A stretch of 64,000 nt of DNA from Nocardioides kribbensis. GTDB taxonomy: Bacteria; Actinomycetota; Actinomycetes; Propionibacteriales; Nocardioidaceae. This document shows, in pieces, positions 36,865-48,266 of this stretch (within the stretch, counting starts at the first letter, position 1; each line of letters opens with the position of its first letter). Position numbers and translations under genes: made by a program. The notes under the pieces were generated by a model. It saw only the letters and a list, made by a program, of their open reading frames with translations, was not told where the DNA came from and ran no database searches. Where the stretch lies: the NCBI RefSeq assembly GCF_015070375.1, contig NZ_JADCLL010000001.1:994501-1058500 (forward strand), written 5' to 3'.

Positions 36865-39800
36865 TCAGCGCTTGCGGGTGCCCTTCTTCTTGACCGGCAC
36901 GTGCGCGGCCGAGCCCTCCTCCGAGGACTCCTCGGCCTGCTCACCAGCGGCCTCACCGGCGGTCCCACCGGCAGGGGGGCCGGCGGGGCGGGTGGCGCGG
37001 CGGGTGCGCGTGCGGGTCACGACGGTCGGCTCGGCCGGCGCCGCGGGCGGCTCCGGGTCGGCCTCCGGCGCGGGCGCCGGGTCGGGGTCAGGGGCCGACT
37101 GCGGTGCGGGCTCCGCCGCCGACGTCGGCTCAGGCGCTGCGGCGGGCCGGGCCGCGGTACGACGACGGGTGCGGGTCACCACCGTGGTGGCGGGGGCCTG
37201 CGCGGCCTGGGCCTCGCTCACCGCGTCGGGCTCCGGCGGGGCCACCGGCTCGGGCGTCGGGGCCGGCGTCGGCTCCACCGGCGCGACCACGGGGTCCTCG
37301 GCCGCGACCGGCTCGGTCACCGTGGGCGCCGTGCGGCTCGCACCGCGGCGACGGCTGCGGGTGACCACCGTCGTCTGCTCGGCCTCCGGCTGCTCGGCCT
37401 CCGGCTGCTCGGCCTCCGGCTGCTCGGCCTCGGGCTGCTCGGCGACCGGCTGCTCGGCGACCGGCTGCTCGGGTGCCGCGGCGACCGGGGCCTCGTCCGT
37501 CTCGGTGGGCTCGCTCGCCTCGGTCGGCTCGGGGCGCGCCATGGCCGCGATGTCCTTCGGGGAGGGCGGGGTGGGGGGCTTGGAGGCTCCCCCGTCGCCC
37601 TGGCCGCCGCTCTGCTCGGCCTGGTCGTCCTGGCCGCGGCCGCGACCGCCGCGCGAGCGGCGTCCGCCCTGGCCGCCGTCGTTGCCGCCGCCGTTGCCGC
37701 CGCCGTTGCCGCCGCCGCTGCGGTTGCCACCGCGCCGACCCTCGTCGTCGCGCTTGGGCTCGACGGGCTCGTCGTGGGTGACGATGCCGCGACCCTGGCA
37801 GTGCTCGCAGTTGTCGCTGAAGGCCTCGAGCAGTCCGGTGCCGATGCGCTTGCGCGTCATCTGCACCAGGCCCAGCGAGGTCACCTCGGCGACCTGGTGG
37901 CGGGTGCGGTCGCGCCCGAGGCACTCCACGAGACGTCGCAGCACGAGGTCGCGGTTGGACTCCAGCACCATGTCGATGAAGTCGACGACGATGATGCCGC
38001 CGATGTCGCGCAGCCGGAGCTGGCGCACGATCTCCTCGGCCGCCTCGAGGTTGTTCTTGGTGACGGTCTCCTCGAGGTTGCCGCCCGAGCCGGTGAACTT
38101 GCCGGTGTTGACGTCGACGACGGTCATCGCCTCGGTCCGGTCGATGACCAGCGAGCCGCCGGAGGGCAGCCAGACCTTGCGGTCGAGACCCTTGGCGATC
38201 TGCTCGTCGACGCGGTAGGTCGTGAAGAGGTCGTGGCCGTTGTGCTCGGCGGGCTCGTAGCGCTGCAGGCGGTCGGCGAGGTCGGGGGCGACGTGCGAGA
38301 CGTAGCTCTGCACGGTGTCCCAGGCGTCGTCGCCCTGGATGACCAGGGTCGCGAAGTCCTCGGTGAAGAGGTCGCGGACCACCTTGAGCGTGAGGTCGGG
38401 CTCTCCGTAGAGCAGCTGGGGGGCGCTGCCCTTGGACTTCTTCTCGATGTCCTCCCAGCGCGCCTTGAGCCGCTCGACATCACGGGTCAGCTCGTCCTCG
38501 GAGGCACCCTCGGCCGCGGTGCGGACGATGACGCCGGCGCCCTCGGGCACGATCTCCTTGAGCAGCGTCTTGAGGCGGTTGCGCTCGGTGTCGGGCAGCT
38601 TGCGGGAGATGCCGCTGGTCGTGCCGTCGGGCACGTAGACCAGGAAGCGGCCGGCCAGGCTGATCTGGCTGGTGAGCCGGGCGCCCTTGTGGCCGATCGG
38701 GTCCTTGGTGACCTGCACGAGGACCGGCTGGCCCGAGGACAGCACCGACTCGATCTTGCGGGGCTGGCCGTCGCGGTGGCCCAGCGCGGACCAGTTGACC
38801 TCGCCGGCGTAGAGGACGGCGTTGCGGCCCTTGCCGATGTCGATGAAGGCGGCCTCCATCGAGGGCAGCACGTTCTGCACGCGCCCGATGTAGACGTTGC
38901 CGATGATCGAGGTCTGCGACTCGCGGGCGACGTAGTGCTCGACGAGCACCTTGTCCTCGAGCACGCCGATCTGGGTGAGGTCCTCGCGCTGGCGGATGAC
39001 CATGGTCCGGTCGACCGCCTCGCGACGGGCCAGGAACTCGGCCTCCGACACGATCGGCGCGCGGCGACGGCCGGCCTCGCGACCGTCGCGGCGGCGCTGC
39101 TTCTTGGCCTCGAGGCGCGTGGAGCCCGAGATCGCGGTGATCTCGTCCTCGGCCGAGCGCGGCTTGCGCACCCGGGTCACGGTGTTGTCGGGGTCGTCGC
39201 CCTGCTCTCCCCCGTCGTCGCCCGAGCGGCGCCGGCGACGACGCCGGCGCGAGGAGCCCTCGCCGGACTCGGTGTCGTCCTTGGCGCCCTGCTCCTGGGG
39301 GCCGGTGTCGCCACCCTGGCGCTGACCACCTCGGCCGCCGCCCTGGTTGCCGCCCTGGTTGCCGCCCTGGTTGCCGCCGCCCCGGTTGCCCTGGCGCCCC
39401 TGGCCGCCGTCACGGGCGGAGCCCTCGTCGGCGTCCTGGTCGGAGTCCCTCTCCGCGTCGCCGCTGGCGTGCTGGCCCTCGGAGTCGTCCTCGGAGTCGT
39501 CCTCGGAGCGGCCGGAGCCCCCGTCGCCGGACTTGCGGCGACGACGGCCACCGCGGCGGCGACGACGTCGGCCGCCACCGCCCTCGGAGCGGTCCTCGTC
39601 GGAGTCCTCGGACTCGTCGGCCTCGTCGGCGTCGTCCGGCTCGTCGGTGTCGTCGGCCGAGGCGTCGGCGCCGCCCCGGGCGGTGTCGGCCTCGTCGGCG
39701 GGCCCGGTGGTGGGAGCCACGCTCGCGGCGACGGCCTCGAGCTCGTCCTCCTCGGGTGCCGCCCCCTGCGGCGCGGCGGTGCGGGTCCCGCCGGCCGAGC

Positions 39801-40569
39801 GGCTGCGACCGCGGCTGCGCGTGGTCGTCGTGGTGCGGGTGCGCGCGGGGGCGTCGTTGGCCGCCTCGTCGGGGGTCTCGGCCACGACCTCGGTCGGGGT
39901 CTCCGCGACCGTGGTCTCCGCGTCGGTGGGCTCGGGGGTGGGCTCGGGGGTGGGCTCGGTCCGCACCGGAGCCGCGGCCCTGCCCCGGGTGCGGCGGGTC
40001 ACGGTCGCCTTGGTGGCCTTCGCGGCGTCGGGCGCCTGGAAGAGCACGGCCGGCGCCGCGGCCACCTCGGTCTCGGCGGGCGTCTGGACCGGGGCCTCGG
40101 TCACGACGGCCTCGGGCGCCGGCGCCTCGGCGGCGGCCGCCTCCGCGGCCCTGGTCGCCGCGCTCTTGCGGGTGCGGGTCGTGGTGGTGGCCTTCTTCGC
40201 GGCCGGTGCCTTCTTGGCGGCACTCTTGCGGGCGGCGGCCTTCTTGGCCGGCTTCTCCGCGGGCGCCTCGCCCGGAGCCTCGGCAGGCGCGTCGACCGCC
40301 ACCTCGGCGGGGGCGTCCGGGGCGACGTCGGCGGGCGCCGGGTCCGGGGTCGACGGCTCGGCGGCCGCTGCCTTCTTCGTGGTGCGCTTGGCCGGCGCCT
40401 TCTTGGCGGCGGCCTTCTTCGTGGGGGCGTCGGCGGCGGTCTTCTTGGCGGCCGTCTTCTTCGCGGTCGTCTTCTTGGCCGCGGCCTTGCGGGTCGTCAC
40501 GGTGACGGTGGGGGCCGTGTCGGCGCCCGTGTCGGTGGTGACGTCCTCGCCCAGGTTCTCGTCGGGCAT
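36865..40569 (-). CDS. rne: Ribonuclease E/G
   Basis: The main RNA-processing and decay endoribonuclease, 1234 residues, with the actinobacterial layout of a central catalytic core between two disordered arms. Residues 1 to about 510 are low-complexity: Lys/Ala-rich repeats (AAAKK type) resembling histone H1 tails, acidic stretches, and Arg/Gly runs. The core contains the S1 region (GNVYIGRVQNVLPSMEAAFI), the catalytic Asp segments VVDVNTGKFTG and IVVDFIDMV, and the zinc-link NCEHCQGRG. The C-terminal arm has Gly/Asn repeats and about six PEAEQ-type repeats. AGAGGAG precedes ATG 40569. The arms probably bind RNA and partner proteins. Confidence 0.96.
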   Translation of the reverse strand: MPDENLGEDVTTDTGADTAPTVTVTTRKAAAKKTTAKKTAAKKTAADAPTKKAAAKKAPAKRTTKKAAAAEPSTPDPAPADVAPDAPAEVAVDAPAEAPGEAPAEKPAKKAAARKSAAKKAPAAKKATTTTRTRKSAATRAAEAAAAEAPAPEAVVTEAPVQTPAETEVAAAPAVLFQAPDAAKATKATVTRRTRGRAAAPVRTEPTPEPTPEPTDAETTVAETPTEVVAETPDEAANDAPARTRTTTTTRSRGRSRSAGGTRTAAPQGAAPEEDELEAVAASVAPTTGPADEADTARGGADASADDTDEPDDADEADESEDSDEDRSEGGGGRRRRRRGGRRRRKSGDGGSGRSEDDSEDDSEGQHASGDAERDSDQDADEGSARDGGQGRQGNRGGGNQGGNQGGNQGGGRGGQRQGGDTGPQEQGAKDDTESGEGSSRRRRRRRRSGDDGGEQGDDPDNTVTRVRKPRSAEDEITAISGSTRLEAKKQRRRDGREAGRRRAPIVSEAEFLARREAVDRTMVIRQREDLTQIGVLEDKVLVEHYVARESQTSIIGNVYIGRVQNVLPSMEAAFIDIGKGRNAVLYAGEVNWSALGHRDGQPRKIESVLSSGQPVLVQVTKDPIGHKGARLTSQISLAGRFLVYVPDGTTSGISRKLPDTERNRLKTLLKEIVPEGAGVIVRTAAEGASEDELTRDVERLKARWEDIEKKSKGSAPQLLYGEPDLTLKVVRDLFTEDFATLVIQGDDAWDTVQSYVSHVAPDLADRLQRYEPAEHNGHDLFTTYRVDEQIAKGLDRKVWLPSGGSLVIDRTEAMTVVDVNTGKFTGSGGNLEETVTKNNLEAAEEIVRQLRLRDIGGIIVVDFIDMVLESNRDLVLRRLVECLGRDRTRHQVAEVTSLGLVQMTRKRIGTGLLEAFSDNCEHCQGRGIVTHDEPVEPKRDDEGRRGGNRSGGGNGGGNGGGNDGGQGGRRSRGGRGRGQDDQAEQSGGQGDGGASKPPTPPSPKDIAAMARPEPTEASEPTETDEAPVAAAPEQPVAEQPVAEQPEAEQPEAEQPEAEQPEAEQTTVVTRSRRRGASRTAPTVTEPVAAEDPVVAPVEPTPAPTPEPVAPPEPDAVSEAQAAQAPATTVVTRTRRRTAARPAAAPEPTSAAEPAPQSAPDPDPAPAPEADPEPPAAPAEPTVVTRTRTRRATRPAGPPAGGTAGEAAGEQAEESSEEGSAAHVPVKKKGTRKR

Positions 40570-40903
40570 GTGGTGCTCCTCTGCCCGGGCGGCGCACTGG
40601 CGACCCGGACGTGTCAGACGTCGGCCCGCAGGAGGTCCGGGGCACGACGCGTAAGCCTTCGGTGGCGGCGACACCCTCCGCGGTGCGTCACTGGACGCGT
40701 CGTCGTCGCCTGCCGCGGTCGCTGGGCCTGCCCCGGGAGGATCCCGGAGCCGGGGGCCGACTCGCTGTCACCGAGCCTGCCGGGCCGCGTCGCGGTCTGG
40801 CGCCGACGTCGCACCCACTGTGCCGACCCCGAGAGTGCGGGCCGGCGAGAACGTCGTCGGGTCGTCGTCCGCGGCAGGTTCCACCGGTGCGACGACCGTG
40901 GCG

Positions 40904-40909
40904 AGTATC
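40904..40909 (-). promoter_or_regulatory. Possible rne -10 element with long leader
   Basis: GATACT on the minus strand is a -10 candidate about 335 bp before the rne start. The 362-bp gap 40570-40931 has no other gene and would be a long 5' leader. RNase E controls its own mRNA through such a leader in other bacteria, so self-regulation is possible here, but no -35 is clear. Confidence 0.3.
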
Positions 40910-40931
40910 GCACACGGGCCGTCGATCCAGG

Positions 40932-41669
40932 TCATGTCCGCGCTGCGAGCGGGTCGCCGACCGTGCCGGTCGACTCCTCCAGCGGACCCTGGGCCAGCCG
41001 GGTCAGCAGCGGAGCGGGCCCCGCATGGAGGCCGCCGACGGCCGCCAGGCCGGTGAGCACGTCGTCGGGCCGCACCGAGGGCACGCCGTGGCGCAGCACC
41101 AGGTCGAGCGTCGAGCGCGCCCCCACCCCCGCACCCGTCACGGGGCCGGCCTCGAGGCTGAGCACGGCGGCGCGGCAGTCGAAGGTGCGCAGACCCTTCT
41201 TGGTCATCCGCTCGACCTCCACCGACTCCTGCCCCAGGAAGGCCTCGACCGCAGCCCCGGCGTCCGACTCCTCCGCGGCGACGTCGAGACGCCAGTGGCT
41301 GGCCTGGAGCAGGTCGGCGAGCGAGCCCCCGGGAGAGACCGCGACCTCGAGGATGTCGAGCCCGTCGGGCAGCGCCTCCTCCAGCGACGCCCGGACCGCG
41401 GCGACGTCGACGACCTCGGAGAGCCCGATCTCGAGGTACTCCGCCTCGCTCGCGGATCCCGTCGGTGCTGCCCCGGCGTAGGAGATGCGGGGGTGGGGGT
41501 TGAAGCCGGAGGAGTAGGCCATCGGCACGCGGGCGCGGAAGACGGCGCGCTCGAAGGCGCGGCTGAAGTCGCGGTGGCTGGTGAAGCGGAGGCGTCCGCG
41601 CTTGGCGTAGCGGATGCGCAGGCGCTGGACCGGAGGGGCTTGCTGCTCGGGCTGCTCTCGCACCCGCAC
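40932..41669 (-). CDS. TIGR03936-family radical-SAM-associated protein
   Basis: A 245-residue protein of the DUF2344/TIGR03936 family. The N-terminus (LRIRYAKRGRLRFTSHRDFS, then FERAVFRARVPMAYSSGFNPHPRISY) is highly conserved. In many bacteria this domain is fused to, or next to, a TIGR03960 radical SAM protein; here the partner is at 44982-46997. Its function is unknown; genetic linkage to rne and ribosomal genes suggests RNA or ribosome modification, as an inference. It is the gene upstream of rne on the same strand. Confidence 0.9.
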   Translation of the reverse strand: MRVREQPEQQAPPVQRLRIRYAKRGRLRFTSHRDFSRAFERAVFRARVPMAYSSGFNPHPRISYAGAAPTGSASEAEYLEIGLSEVVDVAAVRASLEEALPDGLDILEVAVSPGGSLADLLQASHWRLDVAAEESDAGAAVEAFLGQESVEVERMTKKGLRTFDCRAAVLSLEAGPVTGAGVGARSTLDLVLRHGVPSVRPDDVLTGLAAVGGLHAGPAPLLTRLAQGPLEESTGTVGDPLAART

Positions 41670-41682
41670 AGGCTACGAGAGG

Positions 41683-42888
41683 TCAGGCCGGCGCCCGCAT
41701 CGCCGGCGAGGGGTAGACCGTGCCGACGCGCTCACCGGCGAGCCAGTCGGACAGCCGGTCGGCCTCGGCCTCCAGCGCGGCGCGCCCGGCGGCGGGGACC
41801 TCCTCGAGCAGGCGCACGAGCACGCGCCCCGCCTCGTCCTGCACCCAGCAGCCCACGACGCAACCGTCCCACCACGCGGTGGTGCCGGCGTTGCCGTTGC
41901 GGTCGAAGAGCGCGTCGCGGTGCGGACCGAGGTAGAAGGCGCGCTCCTTCCAGCCCATGACCGTGGGGTCGAGCACGGGCAGCAGCGCCGCCCAGGGCCC
42001 GACCTCCTGGCCCCGGGCCCCGTCGAGCGGGTGGTCGAGGAGGTCGTCGTCGGGGAGCAGCCACCCGGTGGCTCCGCCGTCGAGGGCGACCTCCACGGCC
42101 TCGAGGCGCGCGAGCGCCGCCCGCACGATGCCCTTGGTCGAGCCCAGCCACCACACCAGGTCGGCCTCGGTGCCCGGCCCGAAGGCGCCGAGCCAGCGGC
42201 GCACCAGCTCGGCCCAACCGTCGGAGGCCGACCACGGTCGGGGCTCCTCCCCCAGCCACGCCGCCATCGGCGCCCAGCGCGGCCGGGAGACGCGCCAGTG
42301 ACCCGTGTTGACCCCCCGCACCACCTCGGCCTCGGCGCCCAGCAGGGTCAGGAGCCGGCTCACCGTCGGGGGCACCGACGACGAGGGCGCGCCCGCCACG
42401 GGCGCCGGCGCCGCCAGCGCCGGCACAGCGGCCCTGACCTCGGCCGCCTGCCGACCCTCCACGGAGCCCGCCACCACGCCGAGCACCTCCCGGCGGGCAC
42501 GCTCGACCCAGGCGGCGCCCCCGCCCGGGTCCGCCAGGCCGTGGGCCTCGGCGTCCTTGGCCAGGCGCGCCCGCTCGGTGCCGGCCACCCGTGCGGAGGC
42601 GCTCCCCCAGGCCGCGGGGAGCAGGTCGCGCGGCAGCACGAAGAGGGTCCGGCGCATCGCCAGCTGCTTGACCAGGGTGCGCTCCTCGTGGAGCACCCGC
42701 TCCACGTCGGAGCGCCGCAGCCCGTCGACCCGCGCCTGCAGCGACAGGTGAACCGTGGCGGGCTCGGTGGCGTGGAGCACCGCGACCGCACGGGTGGCGT
42801 CCTCGGCGTCGGCGCGACGCCGCGCCGGGTCGATGCCGTGGCGCAGGGCGATGCGGTCGCGACGCTGCCGGTCGCTCACGTGGAGCAC
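41683..42888 (-). CDS. Winged-helix DNA-binding protein, AlkZ/YcaQ-like
   Basis: A 401-residue protein of the winged-helix family (DUF1006) that includes the DNA glycosylases AlkZ and YcaQ, which excise alkylated or crosslinked bases. The region that holds the catalytic Q-x-Q or Q-x-D motif reads HLSLQARV, so the last position is Arg here. Other family segments are EERTLVKQLAMRRTLFVLP and GTTAWWDGCVVGCWV. Start chosen at GTG 42888; GTG 42879 is possible. It lies 13 bp upstream of the TIGR03936 gene and is divergent from the MFS gene. Confidence 0.75.
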   Translation of the reverse strand: MLHVSDRQRRDRIALRHGIDPARRRADAEDATRAVAVLHATEPATVHLSLQARVDGLRRSDVERVLHEERTLVKQLAMRRTLFVLPRDLLPAAWGSASARVAGTERARLAKDAEAHGLADPGGGAAWVERARREVLGVVAGSVEGRQAAEVRAAVPALAAPAPVAGAPSSSVPPTVSRLLTLLGAEAEVVRGVNTGHWRVSRPRWAPMAAWLGEEPRPWSASDGWAELVRRWLGAFGPGTEADLVWWLGSTKGIVRAALARLEAVEVALDGGATGWLLPDDDLLDHPLDGARGQEVGPWAALLPVLDPTVMGWKERAFYLGPHRDALFDRNGNAGTTAWWDGCVVGCWVQDEAGRVLVRLLEEVPAAGRAALEAEADRLSDWLAGERVGTVYPSPAMRAPA

Positions 42889-42948
42889 GACCCCATCCTG
42901 CCCCCACCGCCCGTCGTGCGTCGTGGGTGCGGTGCCAGCATGGGCCCG

Positions 42949-44184
42949 GTGAGCTCCCCCCGCCCCGCCACCCGCCCCGCCACCCGCCGCGTCGCTCGCA
43001 CCGTGCCCCTCGTCCTCGTGGGCGTGCTGCTGCTGGCGCTCAACCTGCGCCCCGCCGCCGTGAGCGTCGGCCCGGTGCTGGCCGAGGTCAGGAGCGGCCT
43101 CGGCCTCGGGGCCGGCGAGGCCAGCCTGCTCACCTCGCTGCCGGTGCTGGCCTTCGCCGTGCTCGGTGCCCTCGCACCGGCCACGGCGGCGCGCGTCGGA
43201 CTGCACCGCACCACCCTGCTCACCCTGCTCGCCGCGGCGGCCGGGCTGGTCGCGCGGGTGCTGACCGACGACGACGTGGTGTTCCTGGCCGCCTCCCTGC
43301 TCGCGGTGGGCGGCATGGCGATGGCCAACGTCCTGCTGCCGTCGCTGGTCAAGCTGCACTTCCCCGACCGCATCGGACCGGTCACCTCGCTCTACACCGC
43401 AGCCCTCGCCGTGGGGCTCACCCTCGCGCTGACCCTCACCGTGCCGATCTCCGAGGCCGGCGGCGGCTTCCGCTGGGGCCTGGGCACGTGGGCCCTGCTG
43501 GCGGTGATCGCGGCGCTGCCGTGGGTCGCGCTGGTGCGACGCGACCGCGCGGTCGAGCGCGGCGGCTCGCGCGTGTCCTTCCTCGACGTCGCACGCACGC
43601 GACTGGGCTGGGCGATGGCGGGCTGCTTCGGGCTCCAGGCGCTCCAGGCCTACGCGATCTTCGGCTGGTTCGCCCAGCTGTGGCGCGACGCCGGCTGGTC
43701 GCCGACCGCCGCGGGGGCGCTGGTGGGCCTGCTGGCCGGCACCGGCATCCCGCTGTCGCTGTGGCTGCCGCGGCTGATGGCCACCACCCGCCGCCCCCGC
43801 GCCCTGCTGCTGGGGGTGATCGGCACCTACCCCGTCGCCTACCTGGGCATGGTGCTGAGCCCGTGGTGGACCGCACCGCTGTGGGCCGTCGTCGCCGGCG
43901 TCGGCGCCTGCACCTTCCCCCTCGTGCTCACGCTCATCGGGCTGCGCGCCCGGACCCCCGAGGGCACGGCGGCGCTCTCGGCCTTCAGCCAGTCGGTCGG
44001 CTACCTGCTCGCCGCCCTCGGCCCCTTCGCCGTGGGGCTGCTCAACGAGGCCACCGGGGGCTGGACCGTGCCGCTGCTCGTGCTCACCGCGCTCGTGCTC
44101 CCCATGGCCGTCCTGGGGGCCTACGTCGCCCGTCCGGTGTTTCTCGAGGACGCCCTCCCGCCGGCGCGCCGCGCCCTACAGTGA
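42949..44184 (+). CDS. MFS transporter, CynX/NimT-like
   Basis: A 411-residue twelve-helix transporter. Features matching the CynX/NimT group (cyanate and 2-nitroimidazole transporters) are LALNLRPAAVSVGPVL at helix 1, LTSLPVLAFAVLGALAP, NVLLPSLVKLHFPDRIG and the second-half region LQALQAYAIFGWFAQLW. Substrate is unknown. GTG 42949 was preferred over an ATG at 42940 since CAGCAT just upstream could be a -10 of a leaderless transcript; the difference is three residues. Four bp separate it from the DUF4190 gene. Confidence 0.88.
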   Translation: MSSPRPATRPATRRVARTVPLVLVGVLLLALNLRPAAVSVGPVLAEVRSGLGLGAGEASLLTSLPVLAFAVLGALAPATAARVGLHRTTLLTLLAAAAGLVARVLTDDDVVFLAASLLAVGGMAMANVLLPSLVKLHFPDRIGPVTSLYTAALAVGLTLALTLTVPISEAGGGFRWGLGTWALLAVIAALPWVALVRRDRAVERGGSRVSFLDVARTRLGWAMAGCFGLQALQAYAIFGWFAQLWRDAGWSPTAAGALVGLLAGTGIPLSLWLPRLMATTRRPRALLLGVIGTYPVAYLGMVLSPWWTAPLWAVVAGVGACTFPLVLTLIGLRARTPEGTAALSAFSQSVGYLLAALGPFAVGLLNEATGGWTVPLLVLTALVLPMAVLGAYVARPVFLEDALPPARRALQ

Positions 44185-44188
44185 GCGC

Positions 44189-44959
44189 GTGACGACACCT
44201 CCCCACGGCCCCGGCGACCAGAGCGGCGCCGACGGCGACCCGGCCGGCCCGCCGTCGCCGTACGGCCAGCCCACCCCCTACGGCCAGCCGGCGGGGTCGC
44301 CGTACGGCCAGCCTGCGGGGTCGCCGTACGGCCAGCCCGGGGCCCAGCCCGCCGGGCCCTACGGCCAGAGCTACCCCGGCGGCCCGTCGGGCCCGTCCGG
44401 CTCGCAGGGCACCGACACCCTCTCCGTCGTGGCGCTGGTGCTGAGCTTCACCTGCTGCCTGTCCTTCGTCGGCGCGATCCTCGGCCTCGTCGGGCTGGGC
44501 CGCACCAAGGAGGGCCGCGCCAAGGGCCGCTGGGCCGCGGTCACCGCCATCGTCGTGGGCCTGCTCGGCACCCTCGCGCTCATCGGCGGCATCGTCGCCC
44601 TCGTCACCGTGGGCACCAGCCTGACCACCCTCGACGACCTCGAGGCCGGGACCTGCCTCACCGCCGACGGGCTGACCGACGACTCCGAGGAGAACGTCAC
44701 CGACATCCGCGAGGTCGACTGCACCGAGGCCCACGACGGAGAGGTCGTGGCCACCGAGGTCGTCGACGGCGAGCCCACCGGCTGCGCCGAGCTGGCCAGC
44801 GCCGAGGGCTACGACGGCACCAACGTCGACATCTCCCGCATGACCCTCATCCCGATCTCCGAGCAGGTCCCGCCGCAGGACGGCGACCGGGTGGTCTGCG
44901 TGGCCTACATCACCGACGGGTCCTCCCTCGACGCCCCGCTCCTGGGCGCCGCCTCCTGA
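44189..44959 (+). CDS. DUF4190 membrane protein with septum-formation-like C-terminal domain
   Basis: The 256-residue protein has a Pro/Gly/Tyr-rich cytoplasmic N-terminus with repeated PYGQP units (residues about 20-65), two membrane helices of the DUF4190 type (VVALVLSFTCCLSFVGAILG; VTAIVVGLLGTLALIGGIVA), and an outside domain. That domain has GTCLTADGL, VDCTEAHDGEVVA, GCAELA and RVVCVAYI, four Cys that probably form two disulfides as in the Septum_form family. TACAGT at 44177-44182 with 6 nt to the GTG predicts a leaderless start inside the end of the MFS gene. Confidence 0.85.
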   Translation: MTTPPHGPGDQSGADGDPAGPPSPYGQPTPYGQPAGSPYGQPAGSPYGQPGAQPAGPYGQSYPGGPSGPSGSQGTDTLSVVALVLSFTCCLSFVGAILGLVGLGRTKEGRAKGRWAAVTAIVVGLLGTLALIGGIVALVTVGTSLTTLDDLEAGTCLTADGLTDDSEENVTDIREVDCTEAHDGEVVATEVVDGEPTGCAELASAEGYDGTNVDISRMTLIPISEQVPPQDGDRVVCVAYITDGSSLDAPLLGAAS

Positions 44960-44981
44960 CCCCGCTTCCGAGGACGCCGGG

Positions 44982-46997
<2,016 letters not shown>

Positions 46998-47116
46998 GCA
47001 GCAACCTCACAGCGGGTCGTGGTGGCGTCCGGGGGTCCCCGGACGCGCTCCGGACAAGGTCTCAGGGTACGTCAGCCCCGCGGAGCCGACCGAGTCCGCG
47101 CGTCTAGGCTCGTGCC

Positions 47117-48238
47117 ATGACCGACACGAGCGTCCGCGGCCGGTTCCAGTGGACGGTCGTGGTGCCCGTCCTCGCCCTGGTGGTGCTCGCCGCCACCTGG
47201 GCCAGCCACGAGGCGTGGCCGGTGCTGGTGCTCATCGCGGTCGTCCTCGTCGGGGCGATCGTGGCCGCCGTGCACCACGCCGAGGTCGTCGCCCACAAGG
47301 TCGGCGAGCCCTTCGGCTCCCTCATCCTGGCCGTCGCGGTGACGGTGATCGAGGTCGGGCTGATCGTCATGCTGATGACCAGCGGCGGGGAGGGCACGAG
47401 CACCTACGCCCGTGACACCGTCTTCGCCGCCCTCATGATCACCCTCAACGGCATCGCCGGGATCGCCCTGCTGGTGGGGGCGGTCAAGCACCACCTGGTC
47501 AGCTTCAACGCCTCCGGCACGGGCTCGGCCCTCTCCACGGTGGTGGCGCTCGCCGCGGTCTGCCTGGTGCTGCCCAGCTTCACCACCTCCGGCGCGGGTC
47601 GGGAGTACTCCGCCTCGCAGCTGGGCTTCGCCGCGGTCGCCTCGCTCGCGCTCTACGGCGCCTTCGTCTTCACCCAGACCATCCGCCACCGCGACTTCTT
47701 CGTGCCGGTCACCAGCGACGAGCAGGGCCGGGTCACCGGACTGGTCGACGAGGACGAGGACGGCCACGCCGACCCGCCGCCGGCCCGGGAGGCGTGGCTG
47801 AGCCTGGGCCTGCTGGTCGGGGCCCTGGTCGCGGTGGTCGGCCTGGCCAAGCTGCTCTCCCCCACCATCGAGGACACCGTCTCGGCCCTGGGCTTCCCCT
47901 ACGCCGTCGTCGGCGTGTTCATCGCCCTGCTCGTGCTGGCCCCGGAGTCGATCGCCGCCGTGCGCAACGCCGCGCGCGACCGGGTGCAGATCAGCCTCAA
48001 CCTCGCCTACGGCTCGGCGATGGCCTCCATCGGGCTGACCATCCCGACCATCGCGGTGGCGATGATCTGGCTCGACGGCCCGCTCGTGCTCGGCCTCGAG
48101 CCGACGCAGATGGTGCTGCTGGCCATCACCGTGGTGGTCTCGAGCCTCACCATCGCGCAGGGCCGGGCCAAGTCGCTCCAGGGCTTCGTGCACCTGGTGC
48201 TGCTCGCGACGTTCCTGTTCCTGTCCGTGCAGCCCTGA
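47117..48238 (+). CDS. Ca2+(Na+)/H+ antiporter, ChaA-like
   Basis: A 373-residue membrane protein of the CaCA superfamily. Two alpha-repeat regions are visible: GEPFGSLILAVAVTVIEVGL with the key acidic Glu, and the second half around LVLAPESIAAVRNAARDRVQ and NLAYGSAMASIGLTIP. It exports Ca2+ or Na+ in exchange for protons. An acidic cytosolic loop (VDEDEDGHADPP) lies between the halves. TAGGCT at 47105-47110 with 6 nt to the ATG indicates a leaderless start. It interrupts the conserved block between the radical SAM gene and rodA. Confidence 0.9.
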   Translation: MTDTSVRGRFQWTVVVPVLALVVLAATWASHEAWPVLVLIAVVLVGAIVAAVHHAEVVAHKVGEPFGSLILAVAVTVIEVGLIVMLMTSGGEGTSTYARDTVFAALMITLNGIAGIALLVGAVKHHLVSFNASGTGSALSTVVALAAVCLVLPSFTTSGAGREYSASQLGFAAVASLALYGAFVFTQTIRHRDFFVPVTSDEQGRVTGLVDEDEDGHADPPPAREAWLSLGLLVGALVAVVGLAKLLSPTIEDTVSALGFPYAVVGVFIALLVLAPESIAAVRNAARDRVQISLNLAYGSAMASIGLTIPTIAVAMIWLDGPLVLGLEPTQMVLLAITVVVSSLTIAQGRAKSLQGFVHLVLLATFLFLSVQP

Positions 48239-48266
48239 GCCGCACCGCCCCAGGGGCGCACCGGGC

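Noticed and set aside
36385..41481. Very long open frame on the plus strand antisense to rne
   Set aside because: Repetitive Leu/Gly/Arg composition with no domain; it is a frame kept open by high GC and the low-complexity rne sequence on the other strand.
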